This document shows positions 1 to 5,373 of a stretch of 6,465 nt of DNA, in pieces. Made by a program: the position numbers and the translations under genes. The DNA is from Actinomycetes bacterium (lineage in GTDB: Bacteria; Actinomycetota; Actinomycetes; Propionibacteriales; Nocardioidaceae): the NCBI GenBank assembly GCA_029779385.1, contig JAKPAQ010000484.1, positions 1-6,465 of the forward strand, written 5' to 3'. Every line of letters begins with the position of its first letter. Positions within the stretch are counted from its first letter, which is position 1. The notes beneath the pieces were generated by a model. It worked only from the letters and a program-made list of their open reading frames with translations, was not told where the DNA came from and did not search any database.

Positions 1-464
1 ATCACCGAGCCATCGCTAGTGGAGATCGCCTTCTTCAGCCGATCCACCCACTCGCCCAACTGGGCGTCAGAGAGTCCGATCGGGCCGGTCCGCACCCAGT
101 TCTGCAACTGCGCGATCCCCTCGACGACGCTGTCGCGCAGGTCCGCAAATTGACTGGACAGTTGCTGGCCGATGAGTCCTGCCATTGCGGCTAACACCAG
201 CAGAAGCCCCAGGACGACCATGATGGTGGCCAAAATCCTGGGAACCCGGTGGCGATCGAGCCAATCAACCGCGCCGATTGTCAGCGCCGTCAGCAGCAGG
301 GCGATCGCGATCGGCACTGTCACTTCGGAGAAGAAGCCCAGCAGCCAGATCACCGCGTAGGCGGCCGCACCGATCACTACGATTCGCCAAGCCCAAGAGG
401 CAGCGATTTCTACCCCAACTGGGACTTGGTAACGCCGGTGTCCTTCAGGTTCTAAAGCGCTCAC
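1..464 (-). CDS. AI-2E family transporter, N-terminal part (cut by window edge)
   Basis: Membrane protein of the AI-2E transporter family (PF01594, TqsA/YdiK-like); members export autoinducer-2 or act as ion/proton antiporters, so the substrate here is unknown. About 154 codons are visible. Three hydrophobic segments lie at roughly residues 27-44, 48-66 and 76-98, followed by an amphipathic helical stretch rich in Q, D and E (from about 100), which in the family precedes the remaining helices. The block AASWAWRIVVIG before the first helix and the loop WLDRHRVPRILAT between helices 2 and 3 are typical of actinobacterial members. Two adjacent GTG codons (465-467 and 462-464) could start it; an in-frame TAG lies just upstream. 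I chose the second because TAGCCT ends exactly six bases before it, as in the other GTG-started genes here. No Shine-Dalgarno is seen. It is divergent from msrA. The C-terminal two thirds lie outside the window. Confidence 0.85.
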   Translation of the reverse strand, partial: MSALEPEGHRRYQVPVGVEIAASWAWRIVVIGAAAYAVIWLLGFFSEVTVPIAIALLLTALTIGAVDWLDRHRVPRILATIMVVLGLLLVLAAMAGLIGQQLSSQFADLRDSVVEGIAQLQNWVRTGPIGLSDAQLGEWVDRLKKAISTSDGSV

Positions 465-476
465 CACTTGAGGCTA
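465..476 (-). promoter_or_regulatory. Candidate leaderless promoter of the AI-2E transporter gene
   Basis: On the minus strand the hexamer TAGCCT (positions 476-471) fits the actinobacterial -10 consensus TANNNT and is followed by six bases and then GTG at 464. Transcription would start at or next to the start codon. No convincing -35 box. The 8-base palindrome CACCGGTG (483-490) lies just upstream, in what would be the -10/-35 spacer. Confidence 0.45.
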
Positions 477-514
477 CGGGAACACCGGTGGGCGTTTGAG
501 CGTTGAATCATTTT

Positions 515-522
515 AGGAAGGA
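515..522 (+). promoter_or_regulatory. Ribosome binding site of msrA, fixes the start
   Basis: AGGAAGGA, seven bases before ATG at 530. It rules out the in-frame TTG at 503, which would place the binding site inside the gene. The site sits in the loop of a possible small hairpin with arms TTGAAT (503-508) and ATTCAA (524-529). Confidence 0.8.
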
Positions 523-529
523 AATTCAA

Positions 530-1168
530 ATGACCTTTGGACTAAACCGCACCGCTTTCCCCACCGCCGACACTGCGCTGCCAGGCCGGTCAGACCGCCC
601 TTTTGCGCTGCCGGCCAGACACCTAGTCACCGCAAACCCTATCGAAACCTCTGGCCCGGCTGGCTTCGAAACGGCCGTGTTTGGTTTGGGTTGTTTCTGG
701 GGCGAGGAGCAGACCTTCTGGCAAGTGCCCGGCGTCTGGTCGACCTCGGTCGGCTACGCCGGCGGGTTCACCCCCAACCCCACCTACGAGGAGGTCTGCA
801 CCGGACAGACCGGGCACGCAGAAGTAGTCCGAGTCGTTTTTGACCCGGCCGTGACCTCGTACCAAGACCTGCTGAGAGTCTTTTGGGAGAACCACGATCC
901 GACCCAAGGCATGCGGCAAGGCAACGATCGCGGCAGCCAATACCGGTCAATCCTGCTGACCACCTCAGCTGAGCAACTGGCCGCTGCCGCAGCATCTAAG
1001 GCGGCTTTCCAGCAACAACTCACGTCACTGGGTTACGGTGAAATCACCACCGAAATAGCCGAACTATCTGACTACTGGTACGCCGAAGGCTTCCACCAGC
1101 AGTACCTCGTGAAGAACCCGGGCGGCTACTGCCCGCTGCATGCGACGGGCGTGAAGTTCGCGGACTAG
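530..1168 (+). CDS. msrA: Peptide methionine-S-sulfoxide reductase MsrA
   Basis: Reduces the S epimer of methionine sulfoxide, free or in proteins, repairing oxidative damage in the cytosol with thioredoxin-type reductant. The 212-residue product matches the long E. coli-type MsrA over its whole length. It has an N-terminal arm with ALPGR (16-20), the catalytic motif GCFWG with nucleophile Cys55, and [16 protein letters not shown] ending at Cys90. It continues with TGHAE (94-98), [21 protein letters not shown] (130-140) and the C-terminal GGYC with resolving Cys201. The E. coli enzyme has a second recycling cysteine near its end; here the tail is [12 protein letters not shown] and that cysteine is absent, so recycling probably uses Cys201 alone. 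ATG at 530 has a good Shine-Dalgarno. It stands alone: divergent from the transporter, with PadR downstream behind its own promoter. No msrB is visible. Confidence 0.97.
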   Translation: MTFGLNRTAFPTADTALPGRSDRPFALPARHLVTANPIETSGPAGFETAVFGLGCFWGEEQTFWQVPGVWSTSVGYAGGFTPNPTYEEVCTGQTGHAEVVRVVFDPAVTSYQDLLRVFWENHDPTQGMRQGNDRGSQYRSILLTTSAEQLAAAAASKAAFQQQLTSLGYGEITTEIAELSDYWYAEGFHQQYLVKNPGGYCPLHATGVKFAD

Positions 1169-1205
1169 GTTCAGTCCTTACCCGGTTGCGACTCGAATCT
1201 GCGGC

Positions 1206-1217
1206 TACACTCCTGAG
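1206..1217 (+). promoter_or_regulatory. Candidate leaderless promoter of the PadR gene
   Basis: TACACT (1206-1211) matches TANNNT and is followed by six bases (CCTGAG) and GTG at 1218. GAGG abuts and partly overlaps the GTG, too close to act as a Shine-Dalgarno, which supports a leaderless start. A -35 is unclear; TTGCGA at 1186-1191 leaves only 14 bases of spacer. Confidence 0.55.
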
Positions 1218-1733
1218 GTGTCGTCCGAACTGACCACTGCGGCCTACCTAATTCTCGGGATGATCCGATTTTCTGGCACCACCACGCCATACGAATTGAA
1301 AGCGATGGCGGAGTCGACCGTTGATCCTTTCTGGGCTCTTCCGCACACGCAGATTTACACCCAATGCGACAAGCTCGTTGAACTCGGGATGCTCACCGAG
1401 GACCGCCAAACCGAGGGTCGCCGCCGACGAACGCTGACCATCACCGATTCTGGCCTCGAAGCGCTCGATGGCTGGCTGGGCGATTCGAGCTATGTGCCGA
1501 TCGAGTCTCGAGACCTTGGAATCTTGAAGCTGTTCTTCGGTGCCGACCCTCAGGTTTTGGGTCCCGTTCAAATCCTTGAGCACCAGAAAACCTTGGCCAA
1601 GTACGAGCAAATGGAACGTGACATGCCCGAAGGAATGTCCGCCGGGGTCCTCGGAACTCTGCAATTTGGGCTGGAATACGAGCGCTGGATGGTGAAGTTC
1701 TGGACAGAACGAATGGAGGATGATAGAAACTGA
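1218..1733 (+). CDS. PadR family transcriptional regulator
   Basis: Predicted dimeric DNA-binding repressor of the PadR family (PF03551), 171 residues, usual size for subfamily members with a C-terminal dimerisation domain. The winged helix spans roughly residues 5-80: YLILGMIRFSGTTTPYELK (helices 1-2), HTQIYTQCDKLVELGMLT (recognition helix, compare the family pattern QIYxxLxxLxxxGL), then the basic wing GRRRRTLTITDSGLEAL. The rest (about 90-171) is a charged helical C-terminal domain with LEHQKTLAKYEQME, as in the Vir_act_alpha_C type. PadR proteins commonly control neighbouring membrane or efflux genes and respond to aromatic or other small ligands; the ligand here is unknown. The 3' end overlaps the first of two dyads before the DUF2306 gene, which is the natural candidate target. 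The GTG start follows TACACT by six bases. Confidence 0.92.
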   Translation: MSSELTTAAYLILGMIRFSGTTTPYELKAMAESTVDPFWALPHTQIYTQCDKLVELGMLTEDRQTEGRRRRTLTITDSGLEALDGWLGDSSYVPIESRDLGILKLFFGADPQVLGPVQILEHQKTLAKYEQMERDMPEGMSAGVLGTLQFGLEYERWMVKFWTERMEDDRN

Positions 1734-1760
1734 ACTCAATAGTTCAGTTTGAATCATTCA
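1727..1760 (+). promoter_or_regulatory. Double dyad in the PadR/DUF2306 gap, candidate PadR operator
   Basis: A perfect inverted repeat with 10-base arms AAACTGAACT (1727-1736) and AGTTCAGTTT (1741-1750) around CAAT is followed, sharing one base, by the odd palindrome TGAATCATTCA (1750-1760). The first covers the PadR stop codon; the second runs into the Shine-Dalgarno of the DUF2306 gene. A dyad this long next to a PadR gene suggests an operator, possibly over an internal promoter. Alternatively the first repeat forms a weak AU-rich hairpin in a PadR-DUF2306 transcript. There is no T-run, so a classic terminator is unlikely. Confidence 0.55.
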
Positions 1761-1765
1761 GGAGG
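1760..1765 (+). promoter_or_regulatory. Ribosome binding site of the DUF2306 gene
   Basis: AGGAGG with four bases before ATG at 1770. This decides for ATG rather than the in-frame TTG at 1749, which lies inside the dyad and upstream of the site. If the second palindrome is bound by protein, this site would be covered at its first base. Confidence 0.8.
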
Positions 1766-1769
1766 CACT

Positions 1770-3005
1770 ATGTCGAGCCGTTGGCTTCGTGGAACCATTT
1801 GGACCGTCGCGATACTCGCAGTGCTTTACGCCCCGTTCGCCATGACGGACGTTTGGGCCTACGGCTACGCCAACGCTCCTGAGTTCGGCCAAAAGCTCCT
1901 GAGCAGCTCAGTCTCACCCGAGTACGTCAACGAGGCTCGCGAAACTCGAGTCGTGCCCTATCAGCGCAGTTTCTGGCCGATGATCGTCCATTCGGTGCTC
2001 GGCGGCCTGCTCATGCTGCTCGGGCCAGTTCAACTTTTCTCAGCGATCAAGCGCAAGCGAGGCGTCCACCGAACCGCCGGCGTCGTCTATGCCCTAGTGA
2101 CTCTCGGCTCGATGATCGGCGCCGGAATCTACCTGTTCCGCACCCCAACCCAGGAGGTGTTCGCCGGCGCCCTGTTCCAGGTCGCACTCACGTCGATCCT
2201 GCTCGGCACCGTCACCGCCGTCACCGCCGGAATCGTGGAGATTCGGGCCGGGCGCCCTCAGTCCCACCAGCGTTGGATGGTACTAAGTTTCGCCTTCTTG
2301 ATGACTGCTCCCCTGCTTCGCCTCGAATGGGGGTTCCTGCCCGAGTTTTACCCCGGACTGTCGATGGCCGAAATCAATGCGATCGGTTCGATGACCCTGG
2401 GTGGCTTCGTCGCGTGGGTTGGCGTATTCGTCTCTCGTGGCCTCGATCCGCGGCGCAAGATCCGCGGCATGAGGGGCACTTGGGTGCCGTGGTTCGTCGC
2501 AGTTCCGGCAGTTGTCGGCGGCGCCGTTGCCCTGTGGTCCGCAGGCGACGTGATGCTCAACGCAGGCCCCGAATTCGGCCGCCTTTACTGGGCCTTCACC
2601 GTCCCGTTCCTCATCTGCTTTGCGATCATGGCGCAACGTTGGCGAAAGGCGGTTGCCGATGAGCGCAGTTGGCCGGCCGAAGAATGGGCGATCCACCTAG
2701 TCGCGATGGCCCTCGTCCCACCGGTCGCGCTGCTCTACTCCCTGCCAGTTGGCGCTGGGTTCGCGCTGGCGAAACCGACCGCGATAGCGACCGGGTTGGT
2801 AGTCGCCTGGGGTGCAATGACCCTCGCCGGCATCGCAGTGGTCGCACTTCGCCTCGCCATTGCCGAGGACGCCGACAGTGCGTCGAGCCCAGTTGCAAGC
2901 CACGCGGGCCCAGTCAACACCTCGGTGCGATCATCAACCAAGCATGCGGTGACCTTTCGCTCGCCGTTGCCCTGGCAGCCCAGGCCAATGGATGACTCAG
3001 TGTGA
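1770..3005 (+). CDS. DUF2306 family multi-pass membrane protein
   Basis: Predicted integral membrane protein of 411 residues in the DUF2306 group (predicted membrane protein, function not established). About ten hydrophobic segments can be read, at roughly residues 10-26, 68-90, 104-123, 130-154, 170-187, 207-224, 239-258, 274-291, 308-326 and 338-362. Family marks in the first half: His74 in the second helix, GPVQ (85-88), HRTAGVVY (100-107), and HQRWMV (166-171) followed by Arg184. Conserved membrane histidines of this kind could bind heme or metal, but that is inference. The first loop (27-67) is polar and likely external. The second half and a hydrophilic, Ser/Pro-rich tail (about 366-411) go beyond the compact core of the family. 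It follows the PadR gene by 36 bases and is probably regulated with or by it. Its last nine bases overlap the converging P450 gene. The ATG has a good Shine-Dalgarno. Confidence 0.82.
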   Translation: MSSRWLRGTIWTVAILAVLYAPFAMTDVWAYGYANAPEFGQKLLSSSVSPEYVNEARETRVVPYQRSFWPMIVHSVLGGLLMLLGPVQLFSAIKRKRGVHRTAGVVYALVTLGSMIGAGIYLFRTPTQEVFAGALFQVALTSILLGTVTAVTAGIVEIRAGRPQSHQRWMVLSFAFLMTAPLLRLEWGFLPEFYPGLSMAEINAIGSMTLGGFVAWVGVFVSRGLDPRRKIRGMRGTWVPWFVAVPAVVGGAVALWSAGDVMLNAGPEFGRLYWAFTVPFLICFAIMAQRWRKAVADERSWPAEEWAIHLVAMALVPPVALLYSLPVGAGFALAKPTAIATGLVVAWGAMTLAGIAVVALRLAIAEDADSASSPVASHAGPVNTSVRSSTKHAVTFRSPLPWQPRPMDDSV

Positions 3006-4436
3006 GTGAACCGCCTGACGATCACGCCTAGTCAACTTCAACTGCAGCCCCTTGGGCACGATCGTAAGTCGTTCGTCGATTGATAGTTCATAGGCCGGAT
3101 CGCCGGTGATGTCGTAACGGTGCAGCAGTCGGGCCAGCACCAAGATCGCTTCGTGGATCGCGAACTGGCGACCGATACAGGAGCGCTCCCCCGTGCCGAA
3201 CGGCTTATAGATGTTCTTCATCCGCCCGCGAGAGTTTTCGGGCAAGAACCGGTCCGGATCGAACTTGTTGGCCGTCGGGCCCCACGCTTTGGGGTCCCGG
3301 TGCATCATCGGCAAGATCACCAACGCCCAGTCTTCGGGGCGCATTACCGCCTCATATTCGGTCCCGGCGGCGATCGTGGTCGTCTCACGCGGGGACCTAG
3401 CGAACGCCGGCGCGGTCGGCCACAGCCGAAGTGTTTCCTCTAGGCAGCGGCGCAGATATCTGAAGTGCGGCACCTGCTCGAAGGTTGGTTCGGCGTCTGG
3501 ATCGTCACCGAGTAGTTCGTCGGTTTCGGCTTGGGCTTTGGCGAGCACCTCAGGGTTTCGCGACAGGTAGTACAGCAAGAAACTCAAGGCACCTGAGGTC
3601 GTCTCGTGGCCGGCCACCAAGAAGGTCAACACCTGCTGGCGGATGTTGGTGTCGTCGAGTGTCAGCCCGGTCTCGGGGTGAGCCTCATAAAGCATCCGGT
3701 CGAGTAGGTCATCGTGGCGCTCGCCGGTCAGTCGACGTTCGCTAACCATCGTGTCGACGAGGTCGTCCACATATTCGCGATAAGGCCGGTTTTCCTCATC
3801 GATCTTTCGCGCGATCCGTTTGCCCCACGGAACCGAATCCACCGACGCCTTCTGCATTCCGGTCATCAGTGCCGCGACCATGGCGTCTACGAACGGGTGA
3901 CGTTCACGCGAGGTGAACGAGCCGAAGTCCCGACTGAACGCGCACCGACTGATCGTCTCCATCGTCAGTTTCGTCATATCGGCAGTGACGTCGATCGGTT
4001 CGTCCAACTCGTCCCAGACCGCAAACATCTCCGCGGCGGTCTCGAGCATCGTGTCGTGATAGCCGCGCATCGCATTCTTGGAGAACGCGGGCATCAAAAT
4101 GCCGTGCGCGGTATGCCAGTTCTGTTCACCGTCAAAAGCGGTGAACAGAGCGTCGCCGACGAATTCTCGCAAGGCCTCAACTGCTGGCGGCAGGCTCTTG
4201 AAGAAACGCTGCTCGTCGCAGAGTTCGGCGGCAAGCGCAGCATCGGTAACGAAAACAAACTTTTGGGCGAACACCCGGATTTCGAAAATCGGCCCGAGGT
4301 CTGCGCCCATGCGCATCACGTTCGCTAGCGGCGTTCCGGTTCGCAGGTTGAGCGCGTCGTAGGCGATTGGCCGGCGCCCCGGCGGGTGCGGAAACTTCTG
4401 CCCGCCCCAATCGTTCTTGACCTTGAAAATGCTCAC
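2997..4436 (-). CDS. Cytochrome P450, CYP102-like heme domain without reductase
   Basis: Heme-thiolate monooxygenase, 479 residues, cytosolic (no membrane anchor). It aligns by eye along its whole length with the heme domain of P450-BM3 (CYP102A1). Shared stretches include GDALFTAF (94-101), NWHTAHGILMPAFS (106-119), GYH (125-127), DDLLDRML (242-249), LRLWPTAPAF (336-345) and the C-terminal KGLQLKL. Key residues: I-helix AGHETTS (275-281) with Thr279, ExxR pair Glu334/Arg337, and heme loop FGTGERSC (413-420) with ligand Cys420. Phe98 and Phe413 match BM3 Phe87 and Phe393. The BM3 pair that anchors the fatty acid carboxylate, Arg47/Tyr51, aligns with Gln58/Phe62, so the substrate may differ. 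No FMN/FAD reductase is fused or follows; the next gene converges. Redox partners must lie elsewhere. GTG start at 4436 overlaps the SDR stop (GTGA), indicating translational coupling. A fatty acid or other lipid-like substrate is inference. Confidence 0.93.
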   Translation of the reverse strand: MSIFKVKNDWGGQKFPHPPGRRPIAYDALNLRTGTPLANVMRMGADLGPIFEIRVFAQKFVFVTDAALAAELCDEQRFFKSLPPAVEALREFVGDALFTAFDGEQNWHTAHGILMPAFSKNAMRGYHDTMLETAAEMFAVWDELDEPIDVTADMTKLTMETISRCAFSRDFGSFTSRERHPFVDAMVAALMTGMQKASVDSVPWGKRIARKIDEENRPYREYVDDLVDTMVSERRLTGERHDDLLDRMLYEAHPETGLTLDDTNIRQQVLTFLVAGHETTSGALSFLLYYLSRNPEVLAKAQAETDELLGDDPDAEPTFEQVPHFRYLRRCLEETLRLWPTAPAFARSPRETTTIAAGTEYEAVMRPEDWALVILPMMHRDPKAWGPTANKFDPDRFLPENSRGRMKNIYKPFGTGERSCIGRQFAIHEAILVLARLLHRYDITGDPAYELSIDERLTIVPKGLQLKLTRRDRQAVHSH

Positions 4437-5251
4437 AAGCCGGCGCGACCTGCGAACTTGGCAACCAGTCCCTGGTACCTCGCGCCGCTGAAGCGGGCGA
4501 GCAGGTCTATCGCATAGGCGTCGGCACCAATAAGGACTCGCGGCTTGCCCTTTTCAACGCCCTTAAGGATCACCTTGGCGGCCTTATCCGGCGTGGTGCG
4601 CGCGATCTTGTCAAAATTCTTCGCGAGGTCGTCGTGGTCGAGACCATCAACCTGACCGGCATTTCGAGCCACGTTTGTTTTGATCCCACCGGGATGAACG
4701 CAGGTGACCTTCACTGGTCGTTGGCGCGACAGCATCTCCATCCGCAGCGCTTCAGTGAATCCGCGAGTGGCGAATTTCGCCGCGTTATAGGCGCTTTGAG
4801 TCGGCACCGAGATGATGCCGAACACGCTGGAAATGTTGACCACATGGCCGTCGCTCGAAGCGATCAGGTGCGGCAGGAACGCCTTTGTGCCGTTGACGAC
4901 GCCCCAATAGTCAACGTCCATCACCTTTTCTAGGTGCTTGTAATCCATGTCTTCGATGTCACCGGTGAAGGCGATGCCGGCGTTGTTGTAGACCTGATGA
5001 ACGACACCGAAACCGGCCGCGATTTCGGCCGCATATGCCGTCACTTGTTCGCGTTCGGTCACGTCCAAATGGTGTGACGCGACGTTTGCGCCGCCAGCGA
5101 GCAGTAGCCGTTCAGTTTCGGCCAGGCCGGTCGAATCGACATCGCTAATTGCCACTGCGGCACCACGGCCGGCCAGTTCAATCGCGAGTGCGCGCCCAAT
5201 GCCAGATCCGGCTCCAGTGACGACGGCAACCTTGTTTGTGAAGTACGTCAT
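4433..5251 (-). CDS. Short-chain dehydrogenase/reductase (SDR), classical type
   Basis: NAD(P)-dependent oxidoreductase of the classical SDR family, 272 residues, cytosolic. The Rossmann motif TGAGSGIG covers residues 12-19; Asp37 at the end of strand 2 favours NAD over NADP. Further marks: LDVT (62-65), NNAG (89-92), catalytic Ser142 in VNISSVFG, Tyr155 and Lys159 in YNAAK, and the PGG motif after strand 6 (VTCVHPGGIKT). The usual tetrad Asn is Asp114 (VMDVDYWG); I recall this in related actinobacterial SDRs, so it may be normal for the subgroup. ATG at 5251 has GGAGG five bases upstream; a longer in-frame reading back to 5470 would run into the phosphatase gene and does not resemble SDRs. 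Its stop overlaps the P450 start, so the two are probably made together, with the SDR likely oxidising an alcohol from the P450 reaction or supplying its substrate. The exact substrate is unknown. Confidence 0.93.
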   Translation of the reverse strand: MTYFTNKVAVVTGAGSGIGRALAIELAGRGAAVAISDVDSTGLAETERLLLAGGANVASHHLDVTEREQVTAYAAEIAAGFGVVHQVYNNAGIAFTGDIEDMDYKHLEKVMDVDYWGVVNGTKAFLPHLIASSDGHVVNISSVFGIISVPTQSAYNAAKFATRGFTEALRMEMLSRQRPVKVTCVHPGGIKTNVARNAGQVDGLDHDDLAKNFDKIARTTPDKAAKVILKGVEKGKPRVLIGADAYAIDLLARFSGARYQGLVAKFAGRAGL

Positions 5252-5256
5252 ACCCA

Positions 5257-5261
5257 CCTCC
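5257..5261 (-). promoter_or_regulatory. Ribosome binding site of the SDR gene
   Basis: GGAGG on the minus strand, five bases before ATG at 5251. It settles the start and touches the edge of the palindrome at 5261-5279, so a bound regulator could also hinder ribosome access. Confidence 0.8.
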
Positions 5262-5279
5262 AGATACCGAGGGTATCTG
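5261..5279 (-). promoter_or_regulatory. Palindromic operator before the SDR-P450 operon
   Basis: Perfect 8-base arms CAGATACC (5261-5268) and GGTATCTG (5272-5279) separated by three bases. It ends at the Shine-Dalgarno of the SDR gene. Read on the minus strand it contains TACCCT (5275-5270), a TANNNT -10 candidate, so it would cover the -10 and start point of an operon promoter. Size and symmetry fit a TetR-type repressor site, but no regulator gene is adjacent and the protein is unknown. As RNA it would be a hairpin with a three-base loop and no T-run, so it is a poor terminator candidate. Confidence 0.6.
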
Positions 5280-5373
5280 CCGCGGCAACTCTTGGCTATC
5301 GGACTCGCCAAAATCTTTACACCGGCAATGTCAGATAGGTGCCAGGGGTCAGGTTGGCGATAGCGAATGCGGA

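Larger units (their letters stand above)
5252..5373. other. Longest gap: phosphatase 3' end to SDR start
   Basis: 122 bases hold the SDR Shine-Dalgarno, the 19-base palindrome, and a looser long-range inverted repeat: GCTAT (5295-5299) plus CGCCAA (5306-5311) facing TTGGCG (5354-5359) plus ATAGC (5360-5364), with a six-base bulge in the left arm. No ORF, RNA gene or clear intrinsic terminator is seen. The gap suggests that the SDR-P450 pair has its own promoter rather than depending on the phosphatase. Confidence 0.5.

Noticed and set aside
172..499. Small plus-strand reading frames over the left edge
   Set aside because: The minus strand carries a clear AI-2E transporter with membrane segments and family motifs; these frames are its shadows.
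503..529. TTG at 503 as the msrA start
   Set aside because: The ATG at 530 has AGGAAGGA at ideal spacing; the nine extra residues would be encoded by the binding site itself.
1162..1177. Stem-loop GGACT/AGTCC at the msrA stop as a terminator
   Set aside because: Five-base stem without a T-run; too weak to call, and such short repeats are frequent by chance.
1248..1757. 169-codon minus-strand reading frame opposite the PadR gene
   Set aside because: Its composition is that of a shadow of PadR; no start signal, no family resemblance, and PadR motifs on the other strand are strong.
3714..4328. 204-codon plus-strand reading frame inside the P450 gene
   Set aside because: It is antisense to a clearly assigned P450, has no recognisable domain and follows the pattern of GC-rich third positions giving open shadow frames.
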